Shown piece after piece: positions 34,191 through 44,948 of a DNA stretch of 64,000 nt. Below the pieces are notes generated by a model. The model did not search any database and was not told where the DNA came from. It saw only the letters and a list, made by a program, of their open reading frames with translations. The DNA comes from Bemisia tabaci. Lineage: Eukaryota > Arthropoda > Insecta > Hemiptera > Aleyrodidae. The stretch spans positions 42,079,430 to 42,143,429 of the forward strand of contig NC_092800.1 in assembly GCF_918797505.1 (NCBI RefSeq), read 5' to 3'. Within the stretch, counting starts at the first letter, position 1. Every line of letters begins with the position of its first letter. Position numbers and translations under genes: made by a program.

Positions 34191-34825
34191 GCGGGCTGAT
34201 TATTGAAATTGATAGACAAAGAAGACAAAAAGGATAAGGAGGGATTCTATTGGTAAAAGCGGGTGGTTGCAACGGACAAAGGACGTTGGTAATTGACTAA
34301 CTAACGGCAACCCACGAGAAACCCGATGGTTAGTCCATCGTTTATCCCCTTAGTCTACAAGAGTCCCCCATTTCCATAGGCGTAGCTAGGCCATTTGCTG
34401 GGGGGGCCTGGCCCCACCACCGGGGTCTGGGGGTATGGAATACCCCCAGGTCAGCGGGGGTCCGGGGGCCTCCCCGGAAAATTTTGGAAATTTATCTCTA
34501 TTTGAGCGCATCTCGAGGCACTTGTGGCGTTAATCTTCCTTCAATTTCTGCATAAAATTCACCAGTTTTATGCATTTTAAGGTTAAAATACTTTGAAATT
34601 GTTGCATTCAACAGGTTATTCCATTTATTTCTCACTCAAGATGTGTTTTTGCACCATCCAGAATTTCTGGGGGGCCAGATGATACTATTCCAATTTTGGG
34701 GGGCCAGGCCCCCCTTGCCCCCCCCCTTCCTACGCCACTGCCCATTTCAACCAATAGGATCGCTCCATACTCCCTATGTCCTTTTCGTCTATAGCTTTGT
34801 CTATCAATTTCAATAATCAGCCCGC
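34191..34825. repeat. MITE, GATTATTGAAATTGATAGAC family, copy 2, split by a hAT element
   Basis: The arms are GCGGGCTGATTATTGAAATT GATAGACAAAG and CTTTGTCTATCAATTTCAAT AATCAGCCCGC. The element is 635 bp because 366 bp of another transposon plus its 8-bp duplication sits inside. Confidence 0.88.
34375..34740. mobile_element. hAT-type non-autonomous element nested in a MITE
   Basis: The ends are CATAGGCGTAGCTAGG and TAGGAAGG-class ...CCTACGCCACTG. A perfect 8-bp duplication, CCCATTTC, lies at 34367-34374 and 34741-34748. The interior is G/C-run-rich (GGGGGGCCTGGCCCC..) with no transposase. Confidence 0.88.
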
Positions 34826-36030
34826 TGGAGAGCGACAATATACCAAAAATTCGATACCTCCCTATGTCGAAGGTCTGATGAATTAGTCTATTGCCCTCCG
34901 GTTGAGACGCCGAAGCAAGAGCGGCATTCTTACGGGACCGCGATCGGGTTGATTATTGTGATAGCTCCGTTAGCAATACGCAATTAAAACTTGGCACTCG
35001 CCATTGTCCGCGCGTCCCGGGAATTCTCGTCGCATCCTCCGTGAAAACGGACGCAAATACTGCGCCTCCATGTCCGCACGGTCGCCAGATAAAGGGAGGA
35101 GGTACGCAGGGTGCATGCGACAACGGTGCGTGATCAAAGCCTCGGTCCTCCGCGTCATGAATAACGTTAATGGATACTGTTAACTGAAAAAACTTGGGCG
35201 GAACTGGGAACTTTTTTGAGGAGGGGGGGGGGGGAGGCAGCGAGGGATCTAATCAAGGGGGTTCGACGGCATGTGCGACCATGCACTGCCGATATGATTC
35301 AATTCTTTGAGTCAAACTACTTTCAATAAATTCCAGCCAAGTTTATTAAGGGTTGTGAATCCCAGAAAAGAGAACATAAACTATTAAGATACATTCATAA
35401 ATTTGAAAGGCATATGAGTAACGAAAAAATAAAACGACTCACACTTTCACTGGCAAGAAGTAAATGTTGCGTTGCTCGTGCTTACCTGTAAACAGAAAAA
35501 AAATTGAAATTAAAAATAATTCGAGAATATGATTTTTTTATATAGCTAATTTTTATCTCAAAAAGGAGTTCTTATTCGTTGGGAACTTATCATGCTCATC
35601 ACTTACTCGTCACTTACGAGCAATTAAGTCACGTAATTATTCTTTAATGATTGAATCCAAAGAATCTGGGAAAAAGTTAACATTTTTTACGACAAATGAG
35701 TCCCTCAGAAAAGTATACATACAATGATTTTCTGCACTACGAGACTATCAATCGTTGATGTACAAATTCTACTATTTGCTTCAAATATGCGTATGTGATT
35801 AAACTATAGTAAGCACGGTGGTAACTACGGTTTGCATATTATAGAAATTGATACCGTTAGACACAATTTATTTTGAAATCGATGTATTCAATAATACTGG
35901 ACTAAGAATTTCGACATTCGAACCTCGCTAAAATGGTCATTCTTACGCGATAATCTGTAAGCTTCAATCACCGATTATGAGACCAGGTGATTCAATAGGT
36001 AGCAGTGATATATACTCCATTAGATATGTT
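34826..36030. other. Gene-free stretch
   Basis: A CpG-rich patch spans about 34900-35160 with short frames only, then a G run at about 35220-35235, then AT-rich sequence. CCGTTAGCAATACGCA at about 34968 recurs at about 8827, hinting at a shared repeat between two CpG-rich patches. Confidence 0.35.
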
Positions 36031-36294
36031 GTGGATTGATTATTGAAATTGATAGATAAATCTACGGCCGAAGAGAAAATGGAGCGATTTTTTTGGTGAG
36101 AGCGGGTGGTTTCAATGGACAAAGGAGACAAGGAATTGATTAACTAACAGCAGTCCACGAAAGACCCATGGATAATTCATCATTTCCTCCTTTAGTCTAT
36201 AAGAACATCCTGTATTTCAACGGACAACATCGCTCGATTTTCCTTCTGTCTCCTTCGTCTAAAGCTTTGTCTATTCATTTAATAATCAGTCCGC
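36031..36294. repeat. MITE, GATTATTGAAATTGATAGAC family, copy 3
   Basis: GGATTGATTATTGAAATTGA TAGATAAA and the inverted TTTGTCTATTCATTTAATAA TCAGTCCGC form the ends. The interior AGCGGGTGGTTTCAATGGAC matches copy 2. Confidence 0.82.
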
Positions 36295-36360
36295 TGGTCG
36301 ATGCAACACATTTCGACATGCATTCACAATAGTTCCCGTAGTTTCACATGAGCAAGTGGA

Positions 36361-36449
36361 TTATTTGAACGTATTTATGCGAAAAGAAACTATGTACACA
36401 AGATTTGCACGTCACATAGTTCACTTTAGCATACATATACGTCCATTTT
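36361..36449. repeat. Palindromic MITE, GGACGTATTT family
   Basis: TTTGAACGTATTTATGCGAA AAGAAACTATGT is mirrored by ACATAGTTCACTTTAGCATA..ATACGTCC. Confidence 0.7.
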
Positions 36450-36624
36450 CACCGTTACAGAACGTTCTGGGCCCCAGTGAGCTATCGAGCGTGCCTCAAC
36501 ATGCAAGATTCGCGTTTCTCGCCTACAGTGTAACGATCGCGAGATAAGATGCTCTCCATTACATCTGTTACAGCCCGTCCGTGTTTTAAGGTCCGGACCA
36601 CGTTCTTCCTGAAATTGCAGCAGT

Positions 36625-36770
36625 ATGATGGCGTGCTTTGCAATGAATCGATAGATCTGCTATTTGAATCTATGGACAAGGATCGATTATCGAGGTATTC
36701 GCAACGAACACTTTACGAATCGATTCTTTACCATAGGTTTAAATGGAAAAATATCGATAGCTTCACCGTT
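36625..36770. repeat. Eroded hAT MITE, 164-bp family
   Basis: GGCGTGCTTTGCAATGAATC GA, GGATCGATTATCGAGGTATT CGCAACGAACAC and CGATTCTTTACCATAGGTTT AAATGG are colinear with 21520-21683. The terminal CAGTGGCG bases are lost. Confidence 0.7.
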
Positions 36771-37780
36771 GATTGCCGAGTCGTGATCAACCACTTCTCC
36801 GTGGATGAGTTACCGACCGCACCAGCCACCGCGGCGTGCAGTAGCGGAGAGGAGTGAAATTGCAGCTCCAAGAATTAGAGTCGGGTGGTCGTATAAGTTT
36901 TCCAAGCTTTCTTGTCCTATTGCCATTTACTTGTGCACAAAGTTAGAGCCTAAATGATTATTTACTTTCATAAAATGTCGTACACTTGAAATAAGAAAAA
37001 TTTGAGGGTGTCCCATCAGTCTAATGATCAAAGTAAATTTCTGTTTCCTTTTAGGAAGGGCCCTTAATATAACCCTTTGTGCTTTATGGGAGTGAAATTG
37101 GGAATAGGAAATACATCATCTTTCAATTTTGAGACGAATTGATATTAAATTGATTTTTTTTGCAAATTCTGAATTTTTAAAAAAATATTATTAGATAGAA
37201 TATTTTTTTGGCTAGAAAAGAGGGATAGTTTCGAACTTTCAAAACAATTTTTACCTATCCTGCTTCTGAAGCAGATATTTCCGTACGAAGAGGTTCTTCC
37301 CATTCCCACCTGAAAAGTAGAGAACAGGTTTACCGCTCCGAAAAGTTTCATAGTTCCATAAGCGTCATTGAAAATTTACCGCAGAAGGCCAATTCTCTCA
37401 CGACCGATTATTGAAAAAAGGTCTCAAAATTAAGGTCAAATACTAGACTTTGATTTTGCAACTTAAGAATTCCAGGCTACAAAGGATTTTGCTTTACCGT
37501 TCAATGGAAAAGTGGGCATACTTTTTCTATTTTAAGTTCATTTTGATGAATGCTACCCCATTTCCTCCCTTTCGCAACAATTATTTTTTTGAGGACGGTA
37601 AGAAACTGCTCAGAAAACCGTTTTCTCGCGATAATGACTCCGATTTTTCTCAATGAGGATGCCGCGGACCGCACGGAGTTAAGTGTCATTAGCTCATAAC
37701 GGGTTCTTTAGGCGAAGCTGGAGCTTTCTGATCACCCTTGTCCAGAGTCTCTGATGTGAATTAATGGATGCCACTCATGA
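36771..37780. other. Gene-free stretch
   Basis: Short open frames without motifs. No repeat ends were recognised. Confidence 0.35.
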
Positions 37781-38129
37781 CCCAGATAAGACAGGAATAT
37801 TTAGCCAATATTTAAACAATATTGTTTTGGTATTTATGCAAACATTGGGCCAATATTGGTTAAATATTGAGCCAATGTTAAAATCGTACACCATCTTTCC
37901 TTTTGGCATAAATACTGTGCCAATACTTTGGCTGAGAATACTGTGCCAGTACTTCAAAGGGAAAGTATTTGGATATCAATATTGAGACAATACTACACCA
38001 ATATTGAATCAATTTAGGGGTTCGCAGCTAGGGGATGGTGGAAAAGGGTTAATTGTGGAAATAATTTTAGAAACCATGAAAAATAAAAATAATGAAACCA
38101 CTGGGATGTTATTGAATCGATTTGCAGAT

Positions 38130-38215
38130 TAGAAATTTTTCATCCACCTTGGGGATTGAACCCGGGACCTACCTAACACTAACCGACGACCCTACCGATT
38201 GAGCTTCACTAGACG
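38130..38215 (-). repeat. tRNA-derived SINE head
   Basis: On the minus strand this reads a Pol III box A (TGAAGCTCAATCGG, 38195-38208) and box B (GGGTTCAATCCC, about 38152-38163) at tRNA-like spacing, but with a stretched D arm and no proper acceptor stem. This fits a SINE head or decayed tRNA pseudogene rather than a working tRNA. Confidence 0.7.
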
Positions 38216-38284
38216 ATGTGTTTTAGTGACTTAAAACCGGTATTTAACGTCGAGTTGGACGGGCAACTAGGATATTTTCCATCT

Positions 38285-38770
38285 GCCTGGATTTGTCCGT
38301 GTATTTATTTTACTTTTTACTTTACTATATTTTTTAAATTTATTTTATCGTTTTACTTTGTTTTATTTCCTTGCTGACTCTATTTTTTTCTTCACTCTAT
38401 TTTTTTTTTTTTCAAGCACTTCATTTTTTTTCTTTAATTATTTACTTCTTATTCCTTTACTTTGTTTTGTTTTACTGTAATTTATTTTAATACTTCATCA
38501 TAATTTTTTTGACTTCAGTTAATTCTTTAAATTCATTCTATTCTTTAACCTCATTTAGTTTTTTCCCTTATACTTTATTTTTTTCTTCATCTCAGTTTTT
38601 TTACTTCATCTCCTTGCTCCCTCTAATGTTTTACTTCAGTTTAGTCTTTGACTTCATTTTATCATTAATTTGATTTACTTCATTTTATTTCTCTTCTTTT
38701 GTCTCTGTTATTCTATTATTTCCACCATTCTATTATTTTATTTATTTTTTTCTCTTTAAATTTTTCATCG
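38285..38770 (+). repeat. T-rich low-complexity tract
   Basis: About 480 bp built from words such as TTTACTTTATTTT, TTACTTCATTTTATT and TTCTTTAATT. It follows the SINE head in the position expected for a SINE tail or expanded simple repeat. The mirror-type A-rich tract is at 52500-52860. Confidence 0.8.
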
Positions 38771-39902
38771 ACATTCTGAGATGCATTTTGCATTTGATTG
38801 CAGTTTGATGTCTTCCTCATAAAGACTATGCAGGTGCGATTGCCATAATCTCACAGCTGCACAGCTACTAAGTGCAAGTTCTACAGGAGACCAATAAGCA
38901 CACGAGATCAAGAATTTCTTCTTCAGTTGAATTTAAATGTTTCATTTGAAATTTGAAAAATAAAAAATAAACAACCAGATGTGAATGAATGATAACATTC
39001 TCATTCAATGATAATACTCACAACAGTACATGAACTACAAACGAAAAAAAAAAAGAAATAAACTGAGATCACGCGCAAATACATTGAAAATGACCTCAAG
39101 GAGGTGGAAATTCAACAATTTCTTGGGAGGCAAAAAAATATATATTATATTATATTATATTAAATTTGACAACAACTGCAATAACCTTTATGAATAATAA
39201 GGTTGAAAATAATGGATAATTGTTCAGAAAGAACACATTTCAGCTACGTCTTAAATCTAAGCCTTATTATGTTTAATACTTTTCGTTATGGGCAGGCATT
39301 TAGTATGATGACTTATACCGATTAGGATATTGAAAATATTTTAAAAATATTTTGAATAGCAGTATTATTGTTTAAAGTATTTTCAAAATATTTTGAAAAT
39401 ACTTACCAATGCATTACTGTCTTTTAAAATGTTTTTAAAATATATAATAAATATTTTGAATATAAATATTATATGTACTGATATTTTAAAAATACTCTCA
39501 CGATATAAATTTTTACAGTATTGAAATACAAATATTTTGAAAATATTTTTATGATGTTTTGGGTAAACATATTATTTTTAAAAATACTAAATGATGATTC
39601 TTTAAATATTTTCTAAAAAAATAATTTTGATTATAATATTATCAAAATATTGTCAGTATTGTGTAAATATTGCGACAGTACTGCCAATATTTGCCCAATA
39701 TTGTAAAAATATTATGTCTTATCTGGGGACAGTGTCGCAGCGAGGCTGTGAATCCAATGCATCCGCAATCACTCTTACCTAACTGACACTGGCAAAAGCA
39801 TCGACACTGCCTTGCGTCGCGAGTTGGCACACAAAACCCATCCTATCAATGTTGCCATTTTTTGGGGGGGAGTCATTGAAGAACTTAGTAAGATTACTCA
39901 AT

Positions 39903-40464
39903 CACAGCAATGGACCACAAGACAAGGTACGAAATAAAGGATTCTGATACATGTTTCTTAACCAAAATTTCACGCGAAACACGTTACGCGCAACGAAAAT
40001 GACTGAAACCAACTCCTAACGAAGATATTGACGTTTTTATACCACATTAGTTACGATGAATTTGAACTACCCGCTCACGAGAAACTCGAAGCTCTACGTG
40101 AGTCAAATCGCGCACTACAACGGTTTTAGCCATCTTCTCAATCGAGCAATGTTCATTTCCCACCATGTGCTGTTCAAACTATGAGTAATTTGCTATAGCT
40201 GAGCCAAAGCGTCAAGATTGAGGTTGCCAGATTTTTATATTGCAGAGACTATCATGATGATTAGCGCGCGATGTGAATCACGTAGATCATTGAGTTTTCA
40301 TGAGCGGGTGGTTTCAATTCACGCACCAAGAAGCATTAAATATCTTCGGAAGGATTTGATTTCGGTAATTTTCGTTGTGCGCATCGTGTTTAACGTGAAA
40401 TTTTAGTCATGAAACATGTATAAAAATCCTGAAATTCGTACCTTGTCTAGTGGTCTATTGCCGT
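39903..40464. repeat. Long-arm MITE, GGACCACTAGACAAGGTACG family
   Basis: CACAGCAATGGACCACAAGA CAAGGTACGAA is mirrored by TTCGTACCTTGTCTAGTGGT CTATTGCCGTG. The inner arms carry ATACATGTTTCTTAACCAAA ATTTCACGCG and its inverse. AT flanks both ends, consistent with a 2-bp duplication. A half-copy lies at 53944-54170. Confidence 0.85.
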
Positions 40465-41290
40465 GATATCAATGAAAGGTCTCTTGTCTCTGATTCTGAT
40501 GTATCCAATCGTCTTCCAATATTTGCATTTGGATCAACATTTAGACTTCCTTTTTAATGCTAGGTCTTCATTAATTGAACTTTTGGATTAGATGATGATC
40601 ATTTCATCCGAAAATGAGGTTTAAGTCTAAGGATTGAAACTCATAAACCTGATAAAGTCATGAATTTTCACATCGATTATTCGGTCACATGATTTTTTCT
40701 GCCCTGACTTTTGGATCATTCTTCTCTATTCCTAGTAACCTCCCCCAATTTTTCCTGCCCCCCCCCCCCAGGACTTTCTCCAGTTATCTTGGTTTTTTCG
40801 ATTGGAGCAACTTGCTTGTATAACGAGGCCAGCACAGGGAATCACGGGCATCGAAGCATGGGCAAATCGACGCGGCCGGCTTGGCGTTGCATGGCTTGTG
40901 CCCATAAACAATCCGTAATTCTCACTTGCATTCTCGGGGCCCCGAACCCCCTCGCCTCTAAAAGGCAACCCCCTCGTGGGAGAGACTTTAACATTCCGGT
41001 TTGTTATTCGTGGGACCATCAACTCTCGCGACTTCGGAATTAAGACATGCGCCGATGTCCTTCGATTCGTGGTGCCCCGACGGCAACACTCCGAAAGCGC
41101 AAAGGTCGGAAAACGCAAATTTTGATTTTCAACTTTTGAGGTCAGTTTCGACACACTCCCTTGGCGCTTTTTGGGATATGCATCTGTCACTTTTGGAGTT
41201 TGCTCTTTTGGAAATTTGTGATTTTTAGTACCGTACTGGCCGGTTTCCAATATGTTGCGCAAAGGTGTTTGCTATCATAATTTCATTTGA
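40465..41290. other. Gene-free stretch with a GC-rich patch
   Basis: A C run is at about 40760-40770, then a GC-rich patch to about 41160 with overlapping frames of 110 (+) and 176 (-) codons. Neither has a recognisable domain. An untranslated exon or decayed gene is possible. Confidence 0.3.
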
Positions 41291-41793
41291 ATGGAGATGT
41301 TACAAATGTGAGGAATTTGCGATTTGACTGTTGATTCTTAGGTAAAAGTTCGCGAGAAACACGAAGGTGCCACTGGTTTTCTCTGAAATCAACTCCCAAG
41401 CTCAAAAGGAGCTCTCAAGTTGAGGCCAAAATGGGGGGAATATCCCACCCTACCCTGAGAGTCCACGTCTACATCAAGAGGAAATCTCCATGCAAAGCTA
41501 GGGAGCAAATACATTAGCAGGGCTGCCACTTTATTTGGGGACTCCAAAACTGAAAACACAGCAGCCCTGCTAATGTATTTGCTCCCTATCTTTGCATAGA
41601 GAGTTTGTCTTGGTGTAGAGGTGCACTCTCAGGATAGCGTGGGATGCCCTCCATTTTGGCCTCAACTTGAGAGCTTTTTTGAGCTTGGGAGTTGATTTCA
41701 GAGAAAACCAGTGGCACCTTCGTGTTTCTCGCGAACTTTTACATAAGAATCAATGGTCAAATCGCAAATTCCTCACACATGCAACATCTCCAT
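41291..41793. repeat. 503-bp hairpin MITE with arms of about 215 bp
   Basis: The left arm (ATGGAGATGTTACAAATGTG AGGAATTTGCGATTTGAC ... AGCAGGGCTG) and right arm (CAGCCCTGCT ... GTCAAATCGCAAATTCCTCA CACATGCAACATCTCCAT) are inverted copies at about 90% identity by eye, leaving a loop of only about 50 bp. A faded relative is seen at about 7495-7560. Confidence 0.9.
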
Positions 41794-42046
41794 TGTCTAC
41801 GCCTCGTAATAGATTATGACGACTTTTCAAAAATAAAATCAAGTACTCACTTTTGAATTGAACTAACCAGTAGAGAGAAGCTCTCATAAAGATAACCAAC
41901 TTTTCTTCTTAAAGACCGACATGCTGTGCCCTATCAACATCTCAGATGAGCATGCCGGATAAAAGACGGGTCAACTTGGGGGTATCGTGATAATTATTAG
42001 GGCAAGAGGAAGAGAGGGAGGAGAAGACGGAAGAATGAATATTATG
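41794..42046. other. Short gene-free gap
   Basis: No recognisable feature. Confidence 0.3.
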
Positions 42047-42299
42047 CTGCCGTGCTGAGGAAAAACGCCGTATGAACATTCGAGAGTTGCCAAATTTCCC
42101 TAGATAAAACATGCATTTTTGAGGAAAGTTATCCGTAATTCTCTTTGATATTTTCAGATATTTTGGATCAAATTGCGAACAAAAATATCTAAAAAATTTG
42201 AAGAAAAATGCTCGCAATTTTCTAAGAAAATTCGGTTTTTATTGAGGTAAATCCGGCAACGTCTAAAGGCTCATACGGCGTTTTTCCTAAGCACGGAAG
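42047..42299. repeat. CTGCCGTG-family MITE, full copy with TATG duplication
   Basis: The left arm is CTGCCGTGCTGAGGAAAAAC GCCGTATGAACATTCGAGAG TTGCCAAATTTCC. The right arm is its imperfect inverse, ending CGTTTTTCCTAAGCACGGAAG. TATG flanks both ends, a 4-bp duplication. This copy defines the family seen in pieces at 30, 9436, 10823, 22035, 33042 and 34051. Confidence 0.85.
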
Positions 42300-43702
42300 T
42301 ATGGTCGTACGACTCCCCTCCGCCCCGCTCTCAACGACCACGGCGAAGTATGCCTGCACAGTAGTGCAAGAATGACACGAGGCGATGACCTCAACCGGAG
42401 CAAGTTGTTCTCGACGTTGCCACATAGTGACTTATGCATTTATATTTTCAATGCAAATACAGGAGAGGAAGCAGAGATCTGGCGGTGGTCGTGCAGCAGA
42501 CCCGAGCTTTGCGTTCGGTTCGAGTTTACTCTACAATCCGAGTTTCCCGTTTTGTGAGAAGCTCCAGTTGGACCGGCCCTGAAGCCCCGTCCCTCGGGGA
42601 CCTTGGGAAGGCAACGGTCTCCAAGGATCTGCGATTTTCGTGCCGCGCTTTCTCTTGCATTTTGGAGTGCGCTTACTGGTTTCAAAGGGGAGAATTCTCG
42701 GCCGTGCCCAAATTTTTCCTGACCGAAATGACAAAGACTGTCTATCTTTCAAATTCAACGATATATTTACCAGGATTCACCCGGAAGATAAATATTCTCT
42801 TCCGCCCTCTTCCATATCCACAGGCCTTGCCCTGCGTGTCCACCCCAAAATGCCGAATTAAAAATATGAAAATAATATGTGACTATCAAAACATGTGACT
42901 ATCAAAAAATTACATATAAAGAAATAAAAATAGGATTGCAGTTAAATCACGATAGCTACACCTAATAAATTGTGATATCGTAGTTTTAATCAAGCCAATG
43001 ACGACGTGAGCTTTCCTGAAAGCAAAGATACTGAAAATATGGCTTGATTTTTATCGATTTTCTGTGTTTTCCTCCCAAAAGAGGAAGACGGGTACGTTAA
43101 TTGATGTAATTTTTAAGGGGGGGGGGGGGAGTGTAGCACTGTAGCAGTGGCTGACCGTAGGATACAGTAAGGGGGTAGGTAGGCGGTCGTAAAATTGAAA
43201 AAAAGGGTGTTAGAATATATGAACCTTTAGAGTCAATGAATCGTAGAAAGTCAATTTTGACTGAAAAGTAAATTCAAGATTCCTCGATCTCTTCTTCGAT
43301 ATGAGATCAGAAGAATATTCAACAGTAAAGTGCGATTGAAGTCTCATTTCAGCACCCCATCAACGGTAATTACCACTCAGTTATTTAATCTCGGGTGTGA
43401 CAACTAAAATTCCGTCGACTTTCACACATGAACTGCGTGCCGGAGTTTTCTCCATCGGTGACAGTGCTGACAGGATTCTGCATGATTTTTTCCCTATTCA
43501 TTAGTGAGGACCCGGAGAAAACGAGAGAGAGCCCAACGGGAGGGTGTCGTTGTCGCGGTCGGTGTCGGGTGGGAACTTTCCAGCGGGACATTTTCACGGC
43601 CGCCAAGACGTCAGCGTTGTCACCTACGGAACGTGACGCTATGCCGACGAGCAAACAGCAACCGCGGTTCTTGTCGCGACATTCTTAATTGCCGCGCCGC
43701 CG
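42300..43702. other. Stretch with possible decayed coding sequence
   Basis: At about 42440-42900 three overlapping plus frames (154, 65 and 73 codons) share GC-rich sequence after an acceptor-like AATGCAAATACAG at about 42460. None has a recognisable domain, and frame changes would be needed to use the best parts together. A G run lies at about 43120. The 86-codon frame at 43428-43688 is also unrecognised. No functional call is justified. Confidence 0.25.
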
Positions 43703-43935
43703 CACAGTGGATCGAATCAATAGGAAAGGTCGGACAAAATTTGGAAACTTTAAAAGCTTATAACTCCATTTATATAAAATTTTGAGGTTCTAGGAGTGGC
43801 TCCGCTGGTTTCCTCGTAAAATTTTCTTTAATAAACACCCCTTAAAATTTAAAATGTGATGAAATAAACAACAAAATTTGCAAATTGTGTCGAAAATTTC
43901 ATGTCCGACTTCTCTAATTGACTCGATCCACTGTG
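43703..43935 (-). repeat. Transib-type MITE (CACAGTGG termini), copy 3, inverted
   Basis: CACAGTGGATCGAATCAATA and ..AATTGACTCGATCCACTGTG form the ends. The 5-bp flanks are CGCCG on both sides (perfect). The interior is the reverse complement of copies 1 and 2 (TCCGACTTCTC.. near the right end). The length is 233 bp. Confidence 0.85.
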
Positions 43936-44050
43936 CGCCGCCACGTTCCGTCCTGTGATGATGTGTTGGAAAACGCCAGCGCTCATTACTCACGGCTACT
44001 GCTTCGCACCGTAGTGAGGGGGAGGGAGGGAGGTTAGAGTAAAATAAGCG

Positions 44051-44340
44051 TACACTGCCGTGATAGCGAAGAGAGCACACTGGAAAAAAAACACATTGGA
44101 TCTAGAGTCCAGACTCTTGAAAACATTGACAAGAAAAAGGACTCTTGATTCAATCAGATAGAAGCTTACATCAAAAGGAAATCCGCTCAAATTAAGAGGC
44201 TTGGTTCTTGATTTAAGCTTGAATCTAATTGAATCAAGAGTATTTTTTCTTGTCGATGTTTTTAAGAGTCTGGACTCAAAATCCAATGTGTTTTTTTTTC
44301 CAGTGCAGTAAGTGTCAAATTTTCAGGAATCAGAGCGAAC
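44051..44340 (+). repeat. Repeat CTGCCGTGATAGCGAAGAGAGC, filled site
   Basis: CACTGCCGTGATAGCGAAGA GAGCA is interrupted after base 44077 by the MITE at 44078-44305 and resumes as CAGTAAGTGTCAAATTTTC. The uninterrupted version is at about 44508-44541, so the locus gives a filled/empty comparison. Confidence 0.85.
44078..44305. repeat. MITE, CACTGG...CCAGTG termini, 2-bp TSD (copy 3 of 3)
   Basis: CACTGGAAAAAAAACACATT ... AATGTGTTTTTTTTTCCAGTG, flanked by CA on both sides. The empty site at about 44530 (GAGAGCAGTAAGTG) confirms the exact ends. Confidence 0.92.
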
Positions 44341-44499
44341 TCAATTCCTGTACAACTAAGGCTCAACATGCTGAGAATTTCCGCTAATGACGTTGTACAC
44401 TTTTAAGTCCGGATCTGCTAAGATACGAAACATTTCCCAACAGTTCAACAGTTCCTATTATGGTTTTTTTTTCCCGGCGAAATGCGAGACTAAATGCTA

Positions 44500-44834
44500 G
44501 CGCTACGCTGCCGTGATAGCGAAGAGAGCAGTAAGTGTCAAATTTTCGAAATCGAGTCTCCTTCAAAATTCGTCCTATCTCTTTTAGATGAAATCACTGA
44601 TATAGCTAAAACAGCAAAATTCATCTTATTTGTATGAAAACGAGACATACTATGAGAAAGCCGTAAGTGCGCAATAAATGATGTAGTATCAGACAAAACA
44701 GTAGTGACATTATTCCTCCAGAGAGCTAATGAAAACAGTGCTTTCAAGTACAGTGACGGCCTCTTCTGTCGATGTCTAACCTGAAAATGTCCTTGTTGTG
44801 TGTCCAAAACGCAACCTCGAAAGCATGCAAAAGA
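44500..44834 (+). repeat. Left half of a unit homologous to gene 2 intron D
   Basis: Starting GATAGCGAAGAGAGCAGTAA GTGTCAAATT (compare the exon D/intron D boundary at about 22700-22725), it runs colinear with the tandem units at 23267-23930 up to AAAGCATGCAAAAGA. The match then stops and resumes at 57760. Confidence 0.88.
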
Positions 44835-44896
44835 TTCTAGGTGGCGGTAGCCACCCCGGCCCAATCCTAAAAAACTCCCCCTAAAATTTTGACGAC

Positions 44897-44898
<2 letters not shown>

Positions 44899-44946
<48 letters not shown>
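44899..44946 (+). repeat. Poly-A tract, about 48 nt
   Basis: A single uninterrupted run of A after TTTTGACGACCTAA. It could be the tail of a retroposed sequence whose body ends at about 44898. Confidence 0.9.

Positions 44947-44948
<2 letters not shown>

Larger units (their letters stand above)
37781..39727. mobile_element. AT-rich TIR element with CCCAGATAAGAC ends
   Basis: The first 12 bases, CCCAGATAAGAC, are exactly inverted at the right end, GTCTTATCTGGG. Sub-terminal regions are arrays of AATATT/ATATTTT-type words (37800-37985 and 39300-39716), so the ends form diffuse palindromes. It holds an inserted tRNA-derived SINE and a 480-bp T-rich low-complexity tract. No protein is encoded. 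A related end, CCCAGTTAGACAGCAATATT, occurs at 52223. Confidence 0.75.

Noticed and set aside
42434..42898. 154-codon plus frame as a gene
   Set aside because: No domain is seen, and better-looking coding pieces occur in different frames. At most a decayed exon; kept only as a note in the gene-free stretch.
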